The notes under the pieces: generated by a model
What the model was told of the DNA's origin: nothing
Database searches by the model: none
Seen by the model: the letters and a program-made list of their open reading frames with translations, nothing else
Shown: one piece after another, positions 25,014 to 32,393 of the stretch
How the letters are laid out: each line of letters begins with the position of its first letter
Numbering within the stretch: the first letter of the stretch is position 1
Source of the DNA: Planctomycetota bacterium
GTDB taxonomy: Bacteria > Planctomycetota > UBA1135 > JAKEFM01
DNA length: 32,393 nucleotides
Assembly: GCA_022616055.1 (NCBI GenBank)
Contig: JAKEFM010000227.1
Span: 1 to 32,393 of the forward strand
Reading direction: 5' to 3'
Program-made: the position numbers and the translations under genes

Positions 25014-25913
25014 TTGCCTCCGGACGGCTCAAGCCCCCTCCTCGTCACCGGCGCCTCCGGACTCCTCGGCTGGAACGTCGCCCGCGCGGCTCTGGCTCGA
25101 GGGATGGGGGTCGCAGGAACGGGGCGCAGCGAGCGACCTCCGGGGCTGGAGAAGGCCGCGTGGTTCCGGACCGACCTCGCCCTCCCCAGCCAACCGACGC
25201 TCCTCCTCCGCGAGGTCCGCCCCTCGGCCCTCGTCCACTGCGCGGCGATCGCGGACATCGGCGCCTGCGAGGAGGAACCATGCGCCGCCTGGGCGCTCAA
25301 CGCCGGAGCCGTCGCCGAGGTCGCGCGAGCCGCGCTCGAGTCACGGCTGCGCTGGATCCAGGTCTCGACCGACCTCGTCTTCGACGGGAGCCGCGCTCCC
25401 TACCGACCGGGAGATCCCCGATCCCCCCTTTCCACGTACGGGGCGACGAAGGCCCTCGCGGAACGTCTTGCCCTCGCCTCGGGGGGGGACGCCCTCGTCG
25501 TCCGGATCCCGCTCCTCTTCGGCGCCTCCCCGACGGGCGGACGGAGCGCTTCGGAGAAGCTCGTCCTCGCGGCGCGGAGAGGGGAGGAGGTCGTCCTCTT
25601 CCGCGACGAGTGGAGGACCCCTCTCGACGCCGGCGAGGCGGCGGCGGCGCTCCTCGATCTCCTCGCCTCGGACCGGACCGGGATCCTCCACGTCGCGGGG
25701 CCGGAGCGCCTCTCGCGACTTGAGCTCGGCCGCGAGATCCTGCGCGCGGCGGGTTTGCTTCCGAAGGCCCGGATCCGCGAGACCTCCCGCCTCGAGCATC
25801 CGGGTCCCCCTCGCCCCGAGGACCTCACGCTCGAGGCCTCGGAGGCCGCGCAACTCATCCGGTGCGAGTTCCTGCCGGTCCAGGAAAGGCTGGCGAGGGA
25901 CCTTCGGGTGTAG
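25014..25913 (+). CDS. RmlD-like NAD(P)-dependent sugar-nucleotide reductase
   Basis: A 299-residue extended short-chain dehydrogenase. The Rossmann motif GASGLLG is at 13-19. The catalytic Ser118 sits in VSTDLVFDGS, and Tyr142-x3-Lys146 in TYGATK. STDLVFDG and the overall length match the dTDP-4-dehydrorhamnose reductase (RmlD) family, which reduces the 4-keto sugar to dTDP-rhamnose. No rmlA, B or C gene is nearby, so the exact substrate is uncertain. The start is TTG at 25014, supported by GAGGAAGGG about 7 bases upstream. Confidence 0.88.
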   Translation: MPPDGSSPLLVTGASGLLGWNVARAALARGMGVAGTGRSERPPGLEKAAWFRTDLALPSQPTLLLREVRPSALVHCAAIADIGACEEEPCAAWALNAGAVAEVARAALESRLRWIQVSTDLVFDGSRAPYRPGDPRSPLSTYGATKALAERLALASGGDALVVRIPLLFGASPTGGRSASEKLVLAARRGEEVVLFRDEWRTPLDAGEAAAALLDLLASDRTGILHVAGPERLSRLELGREILRAAGLLPKARIRETSRLEHPGPPRPEDLTLEASEAAQLIRCEFLPVQERLARDLRV

Positions 25914-26139
25914 TCATGAAGGTCGGGCGGATACGGGGGCCGGCACGGGTTTGCGCAGGCGGGGGCTCCCAGAGTAGGAATGGAAGCGAGATGGAGATCA
26001 CCACCGGGCGACAGCCGTTCCATCCGAAACCGCGGGCGCGGGCCGAGCGGTTCGAGGGGACCGCGGAGGCGATCGATGGGACCCGGGGGCGGGTGCGTCG
26101 GGGTCCGAGGAGCGGGCGCCCGCGCGGGACGGAACTCTC
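25914..26139 (+). other. Intergenic stretch with lower GC
   Basis: 226 bases between the RmlD-like gene and the MNT gene. An open frame of 75 codons from an ATG at 25916 reaches the MNT start, but its third positions are only about 75% GC and the translation has no recognisable pattern, so I do not call it a gene. It may hold the promoter of the MNT/HEPN pair; no clear -35/-10 is visible. Confidence 0.3.
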
Positions 26140-26439
26140 GTGACCGTCCGCTTGCCCATCGACCGGGAGCGCGTCGCGGAGTTCTGCCGGCGCCACCACA
26201 TCCGGCGCTTGTCGCTCTTCGGATCCGTCCTTCGGGGCGATTTTCGCCCGGAGAGCGACGTGGACGTCCTCGTCGAGTTCGAACCCGGTCGCGTACCCGG
26301 CCTCGCGTTCCTCACCATGGAGATGGAACTGTCCGGCATCCTCGGGAGGAGGGTGGACCTCCACACGCGCGGTTCCCTCAGTCGCTACTTCCGGGACCAG
26401 GTGCTCTCCGAAGCTGAGGTCCAGTATGTCGGGGCGTGA
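26140..26439 (+). CDS. mntA: MNT-type minimal nucleotidyltransferase antitoxin
   Basis: A 99-residue minimal nucleotidyltransferase. The signature Gly28-Ser29-x10-Asp40-x-Asp42 (GSVLRGDFRPESDVDVLV) is intact, so two catalytic carboxylates of the polymerase-beta fold are present. In HepT/MntA modules the MNT protein transfers AMP groups to a tyrosine of the HEPN toxin and silences it. GTG at 26140 is the start. The end overlaps the HEPN gene by 14 bases, the usual tight arrangement. Confidence 0.88.
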   Translation: MTVRLPIDRERVAEFCRRHHIRRLSLFGSVLRGDFRPESDVDVLVEFEPGRVPGLAFLTMEMELSGILGRRVDLHTRGSLSRYFRDQVLSEAEVQYVGA

Positions 26440-26776
26440 CCCCAGGGTGGCCCTCCGCCAGATGCGGGACCACGCGCACGAGGCCCTCGCCCTGGCCCGG
26501 GGCCGCGTGCGGGCCGATCTCGATTCCGACCGGATGCTGAACCTCTCCCTGGTCCGCCTCCTCGAGATCCTCGGCGAGGCGGCCGCCCGGGTCCCCCTCG
26601 AGGAGCGGACGAAGCATCCCGGAATCCCGTGGATGCAAATCGTCGCCCTGCGCAACCGGCTGATCCGCGCCTACGACGAAGTGGACTTCGACGTCCTCTG
26701 GCAAATCCTCACGGAGGACCTCCCTCCCCAGGTCTCCGCCCTCGACGGAATCGTGAATCCCGAGAGACCCGCGTGA
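26426..26776 (+). CDS. hepT: HEPN (HepT/DUF86) toxin homologue with altered active site
   Basis: A 116-residue all-helical HEPN protein. The family's RNase motif is Arg-x4-His-x-Tyr. Here it reads Arg76-Asn-Arg-Leu-Ile-Arg81-Ala-Tyr83, so the catalytic His is Arg. The codon is CGC (26666-26668), one transition away from CAC (His). Tyr83, the expected AMPylation target of MntA, is kept. HepT toxins cleave RNA, including tRNA; this one is probably inactive as a nuclease but may still bind MntA. The rest of the helical core (LVRLLEILGEAAARV, AYDEVDFDVLW) looks intact, so the change may be recent, or a sequencing error. Confidence 0.88.
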   Translation: MSGRDPRVALRQMRDHAHEALALARGRVRADLDSDRMLNLSLVRLLEILGEAAARVPLEERTKHPGIPWMQIVALRNRLIRAYDEVDFDVLWQILTEDLPPQVSALDGIVNPERPA

Positions 26777-26833
26777 GCCGCAGGAGGTCGTCCGCATTCC
26801 CGAAGGGGTTCCTCCCGCCCGCCTAGGGTCGCG

Positions 26834-29488
<2,655 letters not shown>

Positions 29489-29504
29489 TCCCGAGCGCGA
29501 ACCC

Positions 29505-31163
29505 CTACCGGACCCAAGCCCCGGAGAGCGCCCCCTCGGGGAACCGCAGCTCGAGCGCGAAGCCGAGTGCCCGGAACTCGCTCTTCGTGAGGACCGCCGC
29601 CTCGAACCGGAGGGAACCCGCCGCCGCGTCGAGGGCGATCGAGCCGGGGAGGGCGGCCTGCAGGTCCGCCCTCTCTTCGGGAGGCTCGACGCGCGCCACC
29701 CTCGCCGGCGGGAGTCCGACGCCGGTGAGGAGGATCCGGTCCCTCGTCGGGTCGTCGTGCGGATCGCGCTCGCGCCCCCTCCCTCCCTTCGCGCGGAACG
29801 CGACCGTGTAGAGCCCGGGCGGAAGCGGGGGATCGAGGAGGGGGAGGTCCGTGAGGAGGAGACCGAGCACGACCGCCTTCTCGCGCGCGGCGCGGCGGAC
29901 CTCGGCGCCGGCGAAGGGGAGCTTCCGCACCGGCGCGAACGCGACGGTCCGGTGAGTGGCGATCGCGGCGTAGCCGGGGACGCGGCCGGCCGAGGGAAGG
30001 GACGCCGCGGAGGGTCGCGACTCGCGGGCCGCCTCGGCGGCGACGCCGAGTTCTCCGGGATCCCCCTCGGCGACCTCCCACCGCTCGATCCCGAGGGTTC
30101 GGTCGAAGGCGAACTCCGTCCCCGCGAGGTCGAAGCGCCCGGCCGCGGCGGCGGCCTGGAGGGAGTCCTGTCCGGCTCGCGGGGTCCACGCGCACCGGAA
30201 GCCGAGGTCGGGGAGCGAGCCGGCGGTGTCGATCCCCGCGCGGCTGCCGATCCGGCACGCCAGCGAGGGGACCCGCGTCGCGAAGGAGCCGCCGAGGGCG
30301 ACGCGCCCGCCCTGTCCGAACGGCGCCTCGATCCGCTCGGGCGGGAGGGACTTCACGAGCGGAGAGATCTCGAGGGGGCGGTACCCGCGGAAGGGCCGGT
30401 AGGGGGAGGAGGTCCACTCCCAGACGGAGCCGACGAGATCGTGGACTCCCTCCGCCGTCGCGCCGCCGGGGAACGAGCCGATCGACGGGGGCCGTGCCTC
30501 CTTTCCGCCTCGCCCCGCGTTGTCGAGGTTCGCGCAGGCTTCTCCTCGCCACTCCCGGCCCCACGGGTAGGCGTGGTCCTCCTCGCCGTCCCGGGCCGCC
30601 CGGGTCCACTCCGCCTCGGTCGGGAGTCGCAGACCCGCCCAGCGTGCGTAGACCTCTGCATCCTCGAAGGAGACGTGGACGACGGGCGAGCGGGCGATCT
30701 CCGGAGGGACCGACCAGGAGGCCTCCCGCCAGTGCTCCCGCCACCACTCCTCCGGCTCCCACTTCCCGTGCTGCGATCCGGGCTCGGGAGGCCGCCCGAG
30801 GTAGGCGCGCCGCGCGCGCTCGAGGACCTGCGGGTCGGCCCAGTGCAGCGGTGGCCTCCGCCCGCCCGCGCGCACGAAGACCTCGTACTGCTCGTTCGTC
30901 ACCTCGCTCGCCCCGATCCAGAAGTCGTCGACCGGGACGAACGCCTGGGGCTGCTCCCCCGCGAGATTGCCGAGAAACTTCCGGTGCCGCTCGGCGAGGG
31001 CGATGACCTCCTCCCGGCGGGTGCCGAGGACCGTGCGCCCCCCTTCGACGGCCACGAGGCCCGGGGGCCCCGGCCGCGGTCGCGAGTGCTGCCGGTGTCC
31101 CGGCTCCAGGGCGGGGGCCGGGACGAGGAGGACGGCGAGGAGAGCGCGGCTGGATCGCTTCAC
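29505..31163 (-). CDS. Secreted formylglycine-generating-enzyme-like protein
   Basis: A 552-residue protein from a GTG start with a signal peptide (about 1-20). Residues 36-327 form an FGE-sulfatase (SUMF1) domain: VAVEGG, FWIGASEVTNEQYEVFV, VSFEDAEVYARWAGLRLPTE, DLVGSVWEWTSS, RVALGGSF and GFRCAW. True FGE uses two active-site cysteines just after the GGS(F/Y) motif; here only Cys303 and Cys324 occur in that region, aligning with non-catalytic positions, so sulfatase activation is unlikely. Many such proteins are structural or signalling modules. The C-terminal 220 residues match nothing I recognise. It is transcribed divergently from the pseudouridine synthase gene, with 137 bases between. 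Confidence 0.82.
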   Translation of the reverse strand: MKRSSRALLAVLLVPAPALEPGHRQHSRPRPGPPGLVAVEGGRTVLGTRREEVIALAERHRKFLGNLAGEQPQAFVPVDDFWIGASEVTNEQYEVFVRAGGRRPPLHWADPQVLERARRAYLGRPPEPGSQHGKWEPEEWWREHWREASWSVPPEIARSPVVHVSFEDAEVYARWAGLRLPTEAEWTRAARDGEEDHAYPWGREWRGEACANLDNAGRGGKEARPPSIGSFPGGATAEGVHDLVGSVWEWTSSPYRPFRGYRPLEISPLVKSLPPERIEAPFGQGGRVALGGSFATRVPSLACRIGSRAGIDTAGSLPDLGFRCAWTPRAGQDSLQAAAAAGRFDLAGTEFAFDRTLGIERWEVAEGDPGELGVAAEAARESRPSAASLPSAGRVPGYAAIATHRTVAFAPVRKLPFAGAEVRRAAREKAVVLGLLLTDLPLLDPPLPPGLYTVAFRAKGGRGRERDPHDDPTRDRILLTGVGLPPARVARVEPPEERADLQAALPGSIALDAAAGSLRFEAAVLTKSEFRALGFALELRFPEGALSGAWVR

Positions 31164-31300
31164 GTTTCCCCGATTCGAGCAGGGGGGGCAGGGGCGGAAG
31201 CGAGAGGGCGGCTTCCAAGTACCGGGACGGCCGGGAGAAGTTACGGGGCTTCCCCGGGACCGCCCGCGCGGCGATCCTTCGCGGACGGGCGCACCCGCCG

Positions 31301-32263
31301 TTGGCTGAACCGAAAGAGCTCGACCTCGAGATCCCCCCCGAACTCGCCGGCGTGAGGGTCGACAAGGCGCTCCGCGAGATGGCGCCGGGGATCTCGCGGA
31401 CGCGCCTCAAGGACCTGATCGAGCGCGGGTTCGTGATGGTGGGGGGGAGGAAGGTCCTGCGGGCGGGGGTTCCCCTCGCCGCGGGGGATCGCGTGAAGGT
31501 CGTGCTCGCCGGCAGGACCCACATCGCGCCGACCGGTTCGATCGCCCCGATCCGGATCCTCTACGAGGACCGCGACCTCGCCGTGATCTACAAGCCGGCC
31601 GGGGTCGCCTCGCATCCGAACGAGGGCTGCGCCCCCGGTTCCACCGTCGCCGACGCCCTCGTCGAGCGGTACGGCTCCGACCTCCCCGTCACCCAGGGGG
31701 AGGACCGGCCCGGGATCGTCCACCGCCTCGACCGCGAGACCTCGGGGGTGATGGTGATCGCGCGCGCGCCGGGGGCGATGGGGAGCCTGCGCGCGCAGTT
31801 CAAGGCCCGCACGGTCTCGAAGGAGTACCGCACGATCGTCCGCGGAGAGCCCCGTTTCGACGCCGACCGGATCGAGGCCCCGATCGGGCGCGACACGGTG
31901 ACCGGCGGGAGGATGACCGTGGCGAAGGACGGGGGGCGGGCCTCGGAGACCTTCTACGAGGTCCTCGAGCGCTTCACGGGATTCGCCTACCTCCGCTGCC
32001 TCCCGAAGACGGGGCGCACCCACCAGATCCGCGTCCACCTCGCCCACCTCGGTCTCCCCGTCCTCGGGGACAGGGTCTACCGTACCCGCGCCGCCGCCGG
32101 GGTGAGCCTCCCCTCCGACGCGCCGCCGGTGCACCGCCAGTTCCTCCACGCCTTCGCGCTCGCGTTCGACCACCCCAGCAGCGGCGAGCGCGTCTCCTTC
32201 GAGGTCGAGATCCCCGAGGACATGCGGGCGTTCCTCGGGTGGCTGCGCGCGGCGCGGCGGTAG
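31301..32263 (+). CDS. rluD: RluA/RluD-family 23S rRNA pseudouridine synthase
   Basis: A 320-residue enzyme converting uridine to pseudouridine in RNA. An N-terminal S4 RNA-binding domain (about 16-75) is followed by the catalytic domain with HRLDRETSG, in which Asp144 is the nucleophile, and TGRTHQIRVHLAHLGLPVLGD. The overall organisation is that of RluD (large-subunit helix 69), but RluA-family specificity cannot be read safely from sequence. The TTG at 31301 gives the usual PPELAGVRVDKAL N-terminus with a short leader; no ATG is available. Confidence 0.9.
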   Translation: MAEPKELDLEIPPELAGVRVDKALREMAPGISRTRLKDLIERGFVMVGGRKVLRAGVPLAAGDRVKVVLAGRTHIAPTGSIAPIRILYEDRDLAVIYKPAGVASHPNEGCAPGSTVADALVERYGSDLPVTQGEDRPGIVHRLDRETSGVMVIARAPGAMGSLRAQFKARTVSKEYRTIVRGEPRFDADRIEAPIGRDTVTGGRMTVAKDGGRASETFYEVLERFTGFAYLRCLPKTGRTHQIRVHLAHLGLPVLGDRVYRTRAAAGVSLPSDAPPVHRQFLHAFALAFDHPSSGERVSFEVEIPEDMRAFLGWLRAARR

Positions 32264-32264
32264 G

Positions 32265-32277
32265 GGCACGGAGTGCC
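32265..32277 (+). terminator. Small hairpin after the pseudouridine synthase gene
   Basis: A 5-bp stem (GGCAC / GTGCC) with a 3-base loop, two bases after the stop codon and followed only by TTG. A weak candidate. Confidence 0.25.
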
Positions 32278-32393
32278 TTGACGAGGCCGGACGCGCCTTC
32301 GGACGCGAATCCGGAGAGTTGCGTCTTCGAGATGAAAAACCGCCGTTCGAACTCGTGCCGTTCCAGGTGGTTACGAAATGGCGGTTCTCGCAA
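32278..32393. other. Unassigned lower-GC sequence at the window edge
   Basis: The last 116 bases are noticeably less GC-rich than the rest. A 7-base inverted repeat (AACCGCC at 32338-32344, GGCGGTT at 32380-32386) is present, and open frames run off the edge on both strands without a recognisable product. It could be an intergenic region, or the beginning of another gene or element. Confidence 0.3.

Noticed and set aside
25916..26143. A 75-codon open frame before the MNT gene
   Set aside because: Third-position GC is low, the composition is Arg/Gly-rich, and there is no ribosome binding site or family pattern.

Overview
The window is very GC-rich (roughly 70% or more by eye), densely coded DNA from a Gram-negative bacterium. 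Evidence for an outer membrane is a secretin, a GspK-type pseudopilin, lipoprotein signal peptides and KDO-8-phosphate synthase (LPS inner core). The CdsA signature is a variant I associate with Planctomycetes and their relatives. A FliA/WhiG-type sigma factor and a sigma-54 activator are also present. I would guess Planctomycetota or another little-cultured Gram-negative phylum, with low confidence; no rRNA or other taxonomic marker is present. Of the 27 protein genes called, 13 start with GTG or TTG.

Layout. 33-5573 (+) is one giant membrane-spanning sigma-54 activator with extracytoplasmic sensor domains, including a CBM9-like module. 5801-9221 (+) holds a small secreted protein, a lipoprotein secretin and a GspK-like minor pseudopilin with glycine-rich inserts. 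9317-11571 (+) is an M28 aminopeptidase with a PDZ domain, coupled to a small lipoprotein. 11392-12276 (-) is a poorly recognisable sigma-70-like gene whose 3' end overlaps that lipoprotein gene convergently. 12551-16891 (+) is a compact housekeeping run, purA-uppS-cdsA-phoH-ybeY, with overlapping or nearly abutting genes. 16995-19095 (+) carries a FliA/WhiG-type sigma factor and lysA.

Between lysA and the next gene lies a probable non-coding RNA on the minus strand (about 19095-19331). It has a TTGACA-type promoter and a strong hairpin followed by a U tract. 19412-22296 (+) is an operon of an IscU/NifU-like protein lacking its third cysteine, a DUF2400 (TIGR02757) protein and a PafA-type phosphatase. 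A diacylglycerol-kinase-like gene and kdsA run convergently to it on the minus strand.

From 24079 to 26776 the content is more accessory: a PPC/DUF296 protein, a DUF2283 protein with a possible remnant of a partner, an RmlD-like reductase, and a MNT/HEPN toxin-antitoxin pair. The HEPN toxin has lost its catalytic histidine through what looks like one base change. The window closes with valS, a formylglycine-generating-enzyme-like protein without the active-site cysteines, and an RluD-type pseudouridine synthase.

How the genes work together. The housekeeping genes serve purine synthesis, undecaprenyl and phospholipid precursor supply, ribosome maturation, lysine and peptidoglycan precursor supply, LPS and translation. 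The regulator, secretin and GspK genes may form a sensing and secretion neighbourhood, which is inference from proximity only. The observations most worth a second look are the giant sigma-54 activator, the candidate ncRNA, the inactivated HEPN toxin and the Cys-less IscU/DUF2400 pair.
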